Assembly (NCBI GenBank): GCA_002372935.1
Contig: DFJF01000007.1
Coordinates: 158,285-213,718 of the forward strand
DNA length: 55,434 nt
Source: Clostridiales bacterium UBA3678
GTDB taxonomy: Bacteria; Bacillota; Clostridia; TANB77; CAG-508
Direction of reading: 5' to 3'
Positions 35,137-42,778 of this stretch are shown one piece after another. The position numbers were made by a program, and so were the translations under genes. Below the pieces are notes generated by a model. It was not told where the DNA came from. It made no database searches and saw only the letters and a list, made by a program, of their open reading frames with translations. How positions within the stretch are numbered: position 1 is the stretch's first letter; each line of letters begins with the position of its first letter.

Positions 35137-35926
35137 CTAATCTACATTAACACCTTTATTTAATAATCTATTTCCAATAGCATAAGTTCCGAACATTATA
35201 TATTGCATAAAAGATAATTACAATTTTTGAAGCACTTATCATACCACTTGAAGTAGATTGAGTATCATTAAATAAAGACATAATATCACTATTTAATAAT
35301 CCAGAAATATAAACTACTCCTAATGCACAAAATGACATTCCAATATATATTACAAATCCAACAATTATAGACTTTATGATTTTTAAATTATTTGATTTAT
35401 GACCTATTATTATTCCCATTATTCCTGACATTAGAATAGACATAGTTTCAAAGAAAACAGTAATTATTATCACAATTACTATACTAAATACAGAAGTATT
35501 ACAGAATACTGCTGATTGTTCTAAAGTATCTTTCAAAAAATTCCAAGTATTTTCATTTAAACTGCTAATAGCTATACAACTAATTATAACTACAAATGAT
35601 GTAATTAAGGTTATAACAGCAGTTAAGACTTTTGATAAATATAGTTCACTTTTGCTTACAGGAAGTGTATGTGTTAAATAAGATTCATCTTTGTATATAT
35701 TAGTTACAAATCTTACCCAATTTCTCATAAAGCAATTTATCAATATATTAATTAGCATTGCAATTACTACACCAGAACATATTTTATCTATAATTAGTAC
35801 AATTAAACTTTGTTCCATACTCTCGACGACTCTTGTAATTATTGCAAAAAATATGCCTAATATATAAAAGACAATTAGTGGTTTAAAACACCATTGTAAA
35901 TCATATTTCAATAATTTCTTTAACAT
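35137..35926 (-). CDS. ABC-2 type transporter permease, C-terminus reached by +1 frameshift at CGG-A
   Basis: Membrane subunit of an ABC exporter, with six hydrophobic segments (about 17-33, 47-66, 101-124, 147-172, 185-207, 228-243). In frame 0 the protein ends after CGG-encoded Arg246 with NLCYWK at 35168. Skipping the C at 35191 reads GGA and continues TYAIGNRLLNKGVNVD to a stop at 35137, which matches the usual GNRLLNKGVNVD-like end of this permease family. The full product has 262 residues. It overlaps the ATPase gene by 7 bases and belongs to a GntR-ATPase-permease operon. Confidence 0.85.
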
Positions 35927-36615
35927 TTAAAACACCTCCTAAATATTTCATCTATTGAAGCATTTTCTTTTGTTCTTAATTCATCTGCTGATGAAGTTAA
36001 AATAATTTTTCCTTTATCTATAAAAATAACTTCATCTAATATTCTTTCAATATCGCTTATTAAATGCGTTGATATTATTACACTAGCTCCTTCACTAAAA
36101 TTTGAAAGGATTGTATCTAATATGTAATCTCTAGTAGCTGGATCCACTCCACCTAAAGGCTCATCTAAAATATATAATTGTGCTTCTCTACTCATAACTA
36201 ATATTAGTTGCAATTTTTCTTGCATACCTTTTGACATTTTACTTACTTTTGAATTTATATCTAAATCTAAATCCTTTAATAGCTTAATTGCTTTTTCTTT
36301 ATTAAAATCTTCATAAAATTCTTCAAAGAATATTAATATTTGTGAAATTTTCATACTCTTATCCAAGTATGTTCTTTCTGGCAAATATGATATTATTTTT
36401 TTTGAATTAATACCAGGCTTTTCTCCATTGATTAATACTTCACCACTTGTTGGAGTTAATAAATCATTTATCAATTTTAATAATGTAGTCTTACCCATTC
36501 CGTTTTTTCCAAGTAATCCTATAATCTTTCCTTTTGGAATGGTTAAATTAACATTATTCAAAATTTGCTTATTATCAAATTCTTTGCATAAATTATTACA
36601 CTTAACTAATTCCAT
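35920..36615 (-). CDS. ABC transporter ATP-binding protein
   Basis: 231 residues. Walker A is GKNGMGKTTLLKL, Walker B LYILDEPLGGVDP and the H-loop IISTHLISD. The signature is degenerate (KMSKGMQEKL instead of LSGGQ), as often seen in YtrB-like exporters. It energises the permease encoded next to it. Its start overlaps the GntR gene by 14 bases. Confidence 0.92.
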   Translation of the reverse strand: MELVKCNNLCKEFDNKQILNNVNLTIPKGKIIGLLGKNGMGKTTLLKLINDLLTPTSGEVLINGEKPGINSKKIISYLPERTYLDKSMKISQILIFFEEFYEDFNKEKAIKLLKDLDLDINSKVSKMSKGMQEKLQLILVMSREAQLYILDEPLGGVDPATRDYILDTILSNFSEGASVIISTHLISDIERILDEVIFIDKGKIILTSSADELRTKENASIDEIFRRCFKC

Positions 36616-36976
36616 TTTTCCCTCCTAATTCTTGCAAGTATCTTATTGCAGAATCATAATTTATTCCAATATTTTGCATTGATTTAAGATAATTATTAAC
36701 TTTTTCTTGTGCCAATTCTTTTTTCGCATTTTCAATCAGTTCTTTATCTTCGGTTACATATTTTCCATTTGTTCTTTCCGTATAAATCAATTTTTCATTT
36801 TCTAATTCAACTAATGCTTTCTGCATTGTATTAGGATTAACCTTCATCATAAGTGCTAGCTCTCTTACAGAAGGTAATTTTTGTCCTTTTTTGAATTTAC
36901 CAGAAACTATGTCAATTCTAATCATTTCAACTAATTGAATATAAATTGGTCTTTCGTTATCAAAATTATAATCCAC
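36602..36976 (-). CDS. GntR-family (YtrA-type) transcriptional regulator
   Basis: Short GntR regulator with a winged helix (IYIQLVEMIRIDIVSGKFKKG, LPSVRELALMMKVNPNTMQKAL) and the small C-terminal helical part of the YtrA branch that controls ABC exporters. I place the start at GTG 36976 because AAAGGAAG lies 6-8 bases upstream; the frame is open to 37018, but that would run through the operator. It should repress its own operon through the palindrome at 36995-37020. Confidence 0.88.
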   Translation of the reverse strand: MDYNFDNERPIYIQLVEMIRIDIVSGKFKKGQKLPSVRELALMMKVNPNTMQKALVELENEKLIYTERTNGKYVTEDKELIENAKKELAQEKVNNYLKSMQNIGINYDSAIRYLQELGGKNGIS

Positions 36977-36994
36977 TATTTTCTTCCTTTCTAT

Positions 36995-37046
36995 CATTGT
37001 ATTACTTGCATAATACAATGATACTATTTCATTTTAAATTTGTCAA
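36995..37046 (-). promoter_or_regulatory. Promoter and YtrA-type operator of the GntR-ABC operon
   Basis: Minus strand TTGACA (plus 37041-37046), 17 bases, TATCAT (plus 37018-37023). CATTGTATTA (36995-37004) and TAATACAATG (37011-37020) are perfect 10-bp inverted repeats covering the -10 and the start point, like the GTGTA/TACAC-bearing operators of YtrA regulators. Confidence 0.75.
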
Positions 37047-37123
37047 TACATTTTTCTATAAAAATTAAAAAATAGGAATTATATTTCAAATTCCTACTTT
37101 CTCATAAATTGTAAGTTGTATTA

Positions 37124-37540
37124 CTAAACACTATATTTTTTATCTCCCCACCAGTTTGGTAATACTTCGGATAATTTAACAGTTTCTCTTGTTTCATAAT
37201 CAGTCAATATATCCATATCTTTATTCTCTCTATTTAATTGCATTAAAAACTCTCTGCACGCACCACAAGGCATTCCACCATTATGTGGAGGATTATCTCT
37301 AAATGCAATTAATCTTTTAATTTTAGTCTTTCCTGTGTTCATATACATATTTAATGCTGCTACTCTTTCAGCACATAAATTCATAACTCCACTGGCACTT
37401 TCAATACAAAAACCCGTAAAAATATTACCATCTTCATCTTCAACGGCTGCTACAACATGATGTGCAACTATAAATGGTGATATTTGTTCTTTATGGTATT
37501 CTGTTTTTGCTTTATTATACATTTTTTCCCATATATCCAT
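37124..37540 (-). CDS. cdd: Cytidine deaminase-family protein
   Basis: Zinc-dependent deaminase of 138 residues for pyrimidine salvage. The zinc and proton-shuttle motif NLCAERVAA is near 55 and PCGACREFL near 91. A Trp-rich end (LPNWWGDKKYSV) resembles the blasticidin-S/cytidine deaminase branch, so the substrate could be a nucleoside analogue. AAGGAGATG lies before the ATG. Single gene. Confidence 0.88.
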   Translation of the reverse strand: MDIWEKMYNKAKTEYHKEQISPFIVAHHVVAAVEDEDGNIFTGFCIESASGVMNLCAERVAALNMYMNTGKTKIKRLIAFRDNPPHNGGMPCGACREFLMQLNRENKDMDILTDYETRETVKLSEVLPNWWGDKKYSV

Positions 37541-37635
37541 ATTATTATCATCTCCTTAAAAAATTACTATTTTATTTTGATTATTATATAAAAAGCTAAT
37601 AATTGCAATGAACTATTAGCTTTATTGTTTTATAA

Positions 37636-37890
37636 CTATATATTATCTAAATACATCAAATTATCTTTAGTTGGTGCTTTACTCACTGCATCAATTAAAG
37701 AATGTTGTTTACCTATATTAGTTACATCTATTTGCTCTACACAACTTCTTAACCAATTCAGCTCAATAGACATATTTTGAATTATGACAAAAATTTTACC
37801 ATCATTTAAAGGTTACTTTGAAACATAGCCAGAGCCTTGTCTATGCTCGAAATCATTTTTTTAAGAAATCTTCGTATTTCTGCGTAAGCT
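37636..37890 (-). pseudogene. Truncated gene fragment abutting tRNA-Leu
   Basis: Immediately past the tRNA 3' CCA the minus strand reads TAYAEIRRFLKKMISSIDKA then LAMFQSN, and in a shifted frame NDGKIFVIIQNMSIELNWLR, continuing to YLDNI and a stop at 37636. The two parts look like one protein's C-terminal half with a frameshift near 37805. The break has no CGG. No start codon remains and the family is unknown. A fragment ending exactly at a tRNA 3' end suggests an old integration or excision. Confidence 0.5.
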
Positions 37891-37892
37891 GT

Positions 37893-37979
37893 TGGTGCAG
37901 ATGGTGGGACTTGAACCCACACACTTGTTACAGTAATAGATTTTGAGTCTATCGCGTCTACCAATTCCACCACATCTGC
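37893..37979 (-). tRNA. tRNA-Leu (CAA anticodon)
   Basis: Complete class II tRNA on the minus strand: acceptor GCAGATG/CATCTGC, anticodon stem ATAGA/TCTAT with loop CTCAAAA (anticodon CAA), a long variable arm, T-loop GTTCAAG and an encoded CCA end (plus 37893-37895). Confidence 0.95.
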
Positions 37980-38089
37980 AAATATTGCTATCAACAATAT
38001 TTATATTAACACAAAAACTAAGAGTTGTCTATACTTTTTTTATTTTTTGTCCAAAAAATTTAGTTATAAATATAAAAATATATCAAATT

Positions 38090-38962
38090 TTAAAAAAATT
38101 TTTCCAAAAAATCTGGAATATTCTCAAAACTCATATTTTTCCCTGTAATAGGATTGCAAAATGAAATTTTGCAACTATGTAAGGCTTGTCTGTCAATCAA
38201 ATTCGATTTTTTCCCATATAAAGTATCTCCAATTAGTGGATGACCAATATAAGCAAAATGAACACGAATTTGATGGGTTCTACCTGTTAGTAATTTACAT
38301 CTTACCAAAGAATAATTATTTTTTTCTTTTATCACTTCATATTCAGTAATTGCACTTTTTCCATTTTTAGAAACACATCTTTCTATAATACTATTTTCTT
38401 TTCTTGCAATTGGCTCATCTATTGTTCCTTTTTTATTTTTCAAATATCCATCAACAATTGCTAAATATTCTTTTTTAAAAATATTATTTTTCATTTGTCT
38501 AATTAAACACTCTTGAATATATTCATTTTTTGCAAATACAATTAACCCAGATGTATTTAAATCTAACCTATTTACTGGTCTAATCTTTTTTTCTATTCCC
38601 TTTGATTCAAAATAATATTTAACTCCACTTGCAAGCGAATTATCATAATGCTCTATAGATGGATGAACAGCAACTCCTGCAGGTTTATTTAATATTAACA
38701 ATCCCTCATCTTCATATACAATATCCAAATTCATTTTAATAGCTATAATGTTTGAATTCTCTTCCTTATAATTTAAATCTATAGTTAATATATCTTTTTC
38801 TTTTGGACTTAACCTTGTATCAATATTTTTTCCATTCAAAAATATATATCTTCCATTTACTAATTTACTAAACAATCTATTTGAAAATTCATATTGATTT
38901 TTTAAAATTTGATTTATTGTTTTATTTGCATCTTCTTTTTTTACTATATATTTTAAAATCAT
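38090..38962 (-). CDS. RluA-family pseudouridine synthase
   Basis: 290 residues. An S4-like N-terminal part (ILKYIVKKEDANKTINQIL, FSKLVNGRYIFLNGK) is followed by the catalytic domain with LNKPAGVAVHPS and the catalytic RLDLNTSGLIVFAKN, then TGRTHQIRVHFAYIGHPLIGD. These enzymes convert uridine to pseudouridine in rRNA or tRNA; the target base cannot be assigned. It lies between tRNA-Leu and spoIID. Confidence 0.92.
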   Translation of the reverse strand: MILKYIVKKEDANKTINQILKNQYEFSNRLFSKLVNGRYIFLNGKNIDTRLSPKEKDILTIDLNYKEENSNIIAIKMNLDIVYEDEGLLILNKPAGVAVHPSIEHYDNSLASGVKYYFESKGIEKKIRPVNRLDLNTSGLIVFAKNEYIQECLIRQMKNNIFKKEYLAIVDGYLKNKKGTIDEPIARKENSIIERCVSKNGKSAITEYEVIKEKNNYSLVRCKLLTGRTHQIRVHFAYIGHPLIGDTLYGKKSNLIDRQALHSCKISFCNPITGKNMSFENIPDFLEKFF

Positions 38963-39013
38963 TATAACAACCTCTAAAGCTATATTACACCAAAAATCAG
39001 CAATTGTCTATAT

Positions 39014-40030
39014 TTATAATGATGTAATTTCCACCCCAGAATAAAAATGCTTAATAATATCTTCATAGCTATATCCTTGTTTTGCCAAACTATCAGCTCC
39101 TGTTTGGCTCATTCCAACACCATGTCCATATCCTATTACAGAAAAAATAATATTGTCACCATCAATTTTCACAGAAAAATTTGTTGACTTAAGACCTAAT
39201 AAACTTCTAATTTTTGTTCCTGCAATTTCAACATTTCCAACCTTTATTGTTTTTACTCTTCCACTTCCTGTATATTCTAAAATCTTTATTGCATCATTTT
39301 TTTTAAAATCAATTTTTAGGTCATCATATTCTTCTTTCATTTTCTTTATAAAATCCTCTTTTGTTATTTTTACTTCTGAACTATATTGTGCATAATCACT
39401 TTCTCCAGAAGTTTCTACACTTTGTAAATATGGTAAATCTTTTCCACCCCATACACTTGAAACTGTTTCTGTCTCTCCTCCACTATTTGAATGAAAAAAT
39501 GCATCAATTGCTTTTCCATTATATGTTACAATTTTACCTGCTGTACTATCTACCGCTTCTACAATTTTATTCCAATATTCTTCTTTTTTGTCCTCACTCC
39601 ATTTATTTAATCTATCCTCTTTAGAAATCCAAGCTTGGCAACAACCTGAATTGTCACACATATCTGCTCCTTTATCTTTATGTTTTCCACCAGAACTTGA
39701 TATTTGGTATATTGTATATGTCCTTGCAACAACAGCTTGTGCTTTTAATGCCTCTTCTTCATAATTTGCAGGCATCTCCGCAGATACTACTCCATATAAA
39801 TATTCATCAATTGGAAGCGTTTCCACTGTATCAGATTTTGTATGATATAATTTTATCGTCCCATATTTTGAATAATCATATTTTTTGTTTTTTTCATTAT
39901 TTTCTGAAATCTCATCATTATTTACATTTGTCATAGTCGGCTCAGTTTTTCTTGTGCATAAAGCAGGAATAATAAATATCATAAAGACAAAAAATAAAAA
40001 GTAAATCAGCCATTTTATTTTATTCTTCAA
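39014..40030 (-). CDS. spoIID: Stage II sporulation protein D (peptidoglycan lytic transglycosylase)
   Basis: Membrane-anchored enzyme that degrades septal peptidoglycan during engulfment. Signal anchor at about residues 5-25, then the SpoIID core: LPIDEYLYGVVSAEMPANYE with the catalytic Glu, ALKAQAVVARTY, FHSNSGGETETVSSVWGG and GYGHGVGMSQ near the end. I prefer TTG 40030 because GAGGTGAT ends five bases upstream; ATG at 40036 or 40051 would overlap that site. The start overlaps sigF by 11 bases, so it is part of the spoIIA transcript, an unusual place, since spoIID is usually a separate gene. Confidence 0.92.
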   Translation of the reverse strand: MKNKIKWLIYFLFFVFMIFIIPALCTRKTEPTMTNVNNDEISENNEKNKKYDYSKYGTIKLYHTKSDTVETLPIDEYLYGVVSAEMPANYEEEALKAQAVVARTYTIYQISSSGGKHKDKGADMCDNSGCCQAWISKEDRLNKWSEDKKEEYWNKIVEAVDSTAGKIVTYNGKAIDAFFHSNSGGETETVSSVWGGKDLPYLQSVETSGESDYAQYSSEVKITKEDFIKKMKEEYDDLKIDFKKNDAIKILEYTGSGRVKTIKVGNVEIAGTKIRSLLGLKSTNFSVKIDGDNIIFSVIGYGHGVGMSQTGADSLAKQGYSYEDIIKHFYSGVEITSL

Positions 40031-40763
40031 TGACATCACCTCTAATTTCATCCTTCATATTTTGCAAAATCTTTTTTTCTATCCTAGAAACTTGGACTTG
40101 TGAAATACCTACTATTTTTGCAACTTCTGATTGTGTTTTATCTTTATAAAACCTAAGCAAAATAATCTCCTTTTCTCTATCATTTAATTTTTTAATTAAA
40201 TTTTGTATTGTAATTTTATTTGTAATTGTGGTTGCCTCATCAATTTCTGTTGATAAAGTATCAATAATAGATATAGATTTGTCTGACTTATCATTTGAAT
40301 ATGTATTACTTTCTATTGATTCAACATTTTGGGCAGATTCAATTGCCATAATAATCTCTTCTTTAGGCAATCTTAGAATTTTAGAAATCTGCATTAATGA
40401 TATTTCTTGTCCTTTTTTCTCATAATCTCTTTTTAATTCATTTATTTTTGCATACAGTTCTTTTAAACTTCTACTAACCTTAACTGGACCATCATCTCTT
40501 AAAAATTTCTTAATTTCTCCTAATATATATGGAACTGCATAAGTTGATAATTTAACTTCAAAACTTGCATCAAATCTTCTTATAGATTTAATAAATCCCA
40601 TACAACCTATTTGATATAAATCTTCTTTATCATAACCTCTCCCTAAAAATCTTCTTGCAATATTCCAAATTAAACCTTGGTTTTCTTCCACCAATTTTGC
40701 CATCTCATCTTTATCACCATTTTGTGCTTTAATTATGCTTTCTACACAATTTTCTTGCAACAT
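40020..40763 (-). CDS. sigF: RNA polymerase sporulation sigma factor sigma-F
   Basis: First forespore-specific sigma factor. 247 residues with region 1.2/2 (LVEENQGLIWNIARRFLGRG, LYQIGCMGFIKSIRRFD, LSTYAVPYILGEIKKFLRDD), region 3 and region 4 (LNDREKEIILLRFYKDKTQS, VAKIVGISQVQVSRIEKKIL). Third gene of spoIIAA-spoIIAB-sigF; it begins one base after spoIIAB. SpoIIAB keeps it inactive until SpoIIAA is dephosphorylated. Confidence 0.97.
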   Translation of the reverse strand: MLQENCVESIIKAQNGDKDEMAKLVEENQGLIWNIARRFLGRGYDKEDLYQIGCMGFIKSIRRFDASFEVKLSTYAVPYILGEIKKFLRDDGPVKVSRSLKELYAKINELKRDYEKKGQEISLMQISKILRLPKEEIIMAIESAQNVESIESNTYSNDKSDKSISIIDTLSTEIDEATTITNKITIQNLIKKLNDREKEIILLRFYKDKTQSEVAKIVGISQVQVSRIEKKILQNMKDEIRGDVIEE

Positions 40764-40764
40764 A

Positions 40765-41250
40765 TTACCCCCTTAGAGCTTCCTCTAAAGTTACTGGTAT
40801 ATCTTCATCGTCTTCTGTTTGCTTTATCTTTTTTCTCATTGTAACTTTAGTTCCAATTCCTAATATAGATTCAATATTAAGCTCATCCATAAAACTTTCC
40901 ATTATAGTAAATCCCATTCCAGATCTTTCTAAATTTGGTTTAGTAGTATACAATGGTTGTTTTGCCATTTCTATATTTTCTATGCCTTTTCCATTGTCAG
41001 AAACTTGTATAAAAATTTCATTTTCATGGATTTTGCATATTATTGTAACTATTCCTTGTTTTTCCTCATATCCATGTACTATTGAATTGGTTACAGCCTC
41101 AGAAACCGCTGTTTTTATATCTGATAATTCTTCTATTGTTGGATCTAATTGTGATACAAAAGCTGCTACACTAATCCTTGCAAATGCTTCATTATTGGAT
41201 TTACTTATAAACTCCAATTTCATATTATTATCTGTAATTTTATTTCTCAT
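40765..41250 (-). CDS. spoIIAB: Anti-sigma F factor / serine kinase SpoIIAB
   Basis: GHKL-fold kinase that binds sigma-F and phosphorylates SpoIIAA. N-box region DIKTAVSEAVTNSIVHGYE, G1 box VSDNGKGIENIE and G2 box SGMGFTIMESFMDEL are all present in 161 residues (usual about 146). Its ATG overlaps the spoIIAA stop by 4 bases. The C-terminal KQTEDDEDIPVTLEEALRG is a short acidic extension. Confidence 0.96.
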   Translation of the reverse strand: MRNKITDNNMKLEFISKSNNEAFARISVAAFVSQLDPTIEELSDIKTAVSEAVTNSIVHGYEEKQGIVTIICKIHENEIFIQVSDNGKGIENIEMAKQPLYTTKPNLERSGMGFTIMESFMDELNIESILGIGTKVTMRKKIKQTEDDEDIPVTLEEALRG

Positions 41251-41615
41251 AAGTTAATTACCTCCTTAGAATTTTCTTTTGATTCAATATCTTTCAATCT
41301 TTCTTTTAAATCAATTTCTGGAATAATTTTTAACATTCCACTCATTCTAAAAATTCTTTTTACCGAATTGCTTAAATTTGCTACCTCTGTCACTCCACCA
41401 ATTATGCCTACTTGCTTGTACCTTCCTATAATCATTCCTATTCCTGCACTATCCATGAAAGTAACACAATCAAAATCAAATATAACTTCTCTAGGCATAA
41501 ATCTTTCAATTTCATAATCTGCTTTCCTCCTTAATTCTTTAACACTAAATTCATCAATCTCCTCCATAATCTTAAAAATGAGAAGCTTGTCCTTTTCGTA
41601 ATAGTTCATTTGCAT
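41247..41615 (-). CDS. spoIIAA: Anti-anti-sigma F factor SpoIIAA
   Basis: STAS-domain protein of 122 residues that frees sigma-F from SpoIIAB. The phosphorylated serine lies in FMDSAGIGMIIGRYK near residue 57. First gene of the operon; GGAAAGGAAG precedes the ATG. The upstream 455 bases hold a Spo0A-like box and a palindromic repeat element. Confidence 0.96.
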   Translation of the reverse strand: MQMNYYEKDKLLIFKIMEEIDEFSVKELRRKADYEIERFMPREVIFDFDCVTFMDSAGIGMIIGRYKQVGIIGGVTEVANLSNSVKRIFRMSGMLKIIPEIDLKERLKDIESKENSKEVINL

Positions 41616-41702
41616 ATTTTATCTTCCTTTCCTTTAAAGTACCCTAACTTTTAAAATTTATTCTTTTGTATTTACATTGTAACTTGTCCTAATTAAAAAG
41701 TC

Positions 41703-41709
41703 TGTCGAA
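41703..41709. promoter_or_regulatory. Possible Spo0A box upstream of spoIIAA
   Basis: TGTCGAA (41703-41709, plus strand) equals the core Spo0A box and lies about 90 bases upstream of spoIIAA, an operon that Spo0A activates in known spore-formers. TTTGTCACAAA near 41744-41754 may be a weaker second box. Confidence 0.5.
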
Positions 41710-41753
41710 ACTAAGGTGTTAAACAAAAAAAGTTTTCTCTATTTTGTGACAAA

Positions 41754-42048
41754 TTATTATAGTTATTGGATAAGGTTTTAGTTAATTTCATTTCTAGAAC
41801 TATAAATATTATTTGATTTTTCATTTTTTTTCTGTCAATTACAAAATACAAGAAATTCTAAATATCTTTTTGGAGGCCTTTTTCACTTAGCCCTTGCAAT
41901 TAAAATTGCTCGGCGTGAACATTACTCCAAAAAGATATTAAAAATTTCTAATATTTTTCCATTTCCATCAAAAAGAATTCAAAATCAAATAATATTTATA
42001 CTTTTGTATTATGATTACTATAAAAACCTTATCCAATAACTATAATAA
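41754..42048. repeat. Long palindromic repeat element, full-size member
   Basis: Terminal inverted repeats of about 27 bp (left from 41754, TTATTATAGTTATTGG then ATAAGG; right ending 42048) with one extra A on the right. Inside is a second pair, ATAAATATTATTTGATTTT and AAAATCAAATAATATTTAT (perfect 19 bp), a third GGAG/CTCC-AAAAAGATAT pair and a GC-richer tip (41878-41925). The whole 295 bases can fold into one branched hairpin. About 70 bases (41806-41880) match the element at 44471-44577 in reverse orientation. There is no coding capacity. Confidence 0.75.
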
Positions 42049-42072
42049 AAAAAGCTCCTGTTTCAGAGCTTT
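42047..42072 (-). terminator. Terminator of the sipL-yunB operon
   Basis: On the minus strand AAAGCTC/GAGCTTT around an 8-base loop, followed by a T run (plus 42047-42053). It overlaps the yunB stop codon. Confidence 0.75.
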
Positions 42073-42778
42073 AATTTATTTTATTCAAATATGTTCGTGG
42101 TATTTCTCCAACTATAACATTCTCTAAAATAATAACTTGGTTTTCAATATCTTTGTGAATCCTACTAAATGTTGTTAAAATATTTATGTTTGTTTTAACA
42201 TCTAAATATACCCTATGTATTGTCTGATTAATTCCCTGTGCCACAAACTCACTTCTTACATTTGTTTCAACATTTCCACTTAATTCTATTTTTATAGGAA
42301 TTTCTGGGCCAAATCCTGAAAGTACACTTATACCAGTCATTGCACCCATAGATAAATATATTGTATCATCATCACTATTTTCAATAGCATTTTGTATATT
42401 GCTTCCTATATCTGAAATGACTTGATTCATTTTCAGTACATCAGCTGTTATCATTTGTACATTTCCATTTGTATCTCTTTCAGTATTAAAAAATGTCTCA
42501 TAATTATATTGATTCATAATTTTGCTTGTTTCTTCATTTGTAATTCTGGTTGCAATAGATTCTGCCTTATCACTACATGTTTGTTCAAAAACTGGATTTA
42601 TAAAGTTTAGAACTGAAAAACAGGTAATTAGAGCAATAAAAAAAACAATAATAATTGGTAACACTTTTTTTATTTTTCTTTTGTTTCTTGTAAATTTGGG
42701 TTTATTATTAAAAATTGCTAAATTCATTCTTGCTCTTGAGTAAATTTTGTATTCATTATTATTATGCTGATAATGCAT
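42071..42778 (-). CDS. yunB: Sporulation protein YunB
   Basis: 235 residues with one membrane helix (about 38-60, VLPIIIVFFIALITCFSVL) and an exported domain starting NPVFEQTCSDKAESIATRIT, with MGAMTGISVLSGFGPEIPIK and TFSRIHKDIENQVIILENV. These match YunB, a sigma-E-dependent sporulation protein of unclear role. The start at 42778 has TTTAGGTATG upstream and overlaps sipL by 17 bases; a later ATG at residue 18 is possible. Confidence 0.87.
   Translation of the reverse strand: MHYQHNNNEYKIYSRARMNLAIFNNKPKFTRNKRKIKKVLPIIIVFFIALITCFSVLNFINPVFEQTCSDKAESIATRITNEETSKIMNQYNYETFFNTERDTNGNVQMITADVLKMNQVISDIGSNIQNAIENSDDDTIYLSMGAMTGISVLSGFGPEIPIKIELSGNVETNVRSEFVAQGINQTIHRVYLDVKTNINILTTFSRIHKDIENQVIILENVIVGEIPRTYLNKIN

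Noticed and set aside
37795..37810. Frameshift in the fragment beside tRNA-Leu as a CGG-A site
   Set aside because: The bases at the break contain no CGG, and the gene lacks its start.
37806..37997. 63-residue frame covering tRNA-Leu
   Set aside because: Most of it is antisense-independent translation of the tRNA itself; only its last part is kept as the gene fragment downstream of the tRNA.
41616..41700. Sigma-H promoter of spoIIAA
   Set aside because: An AGGACAAG word and an AAGAAT word exist upstream, but their spacing is about six bases too long for sigma-H.
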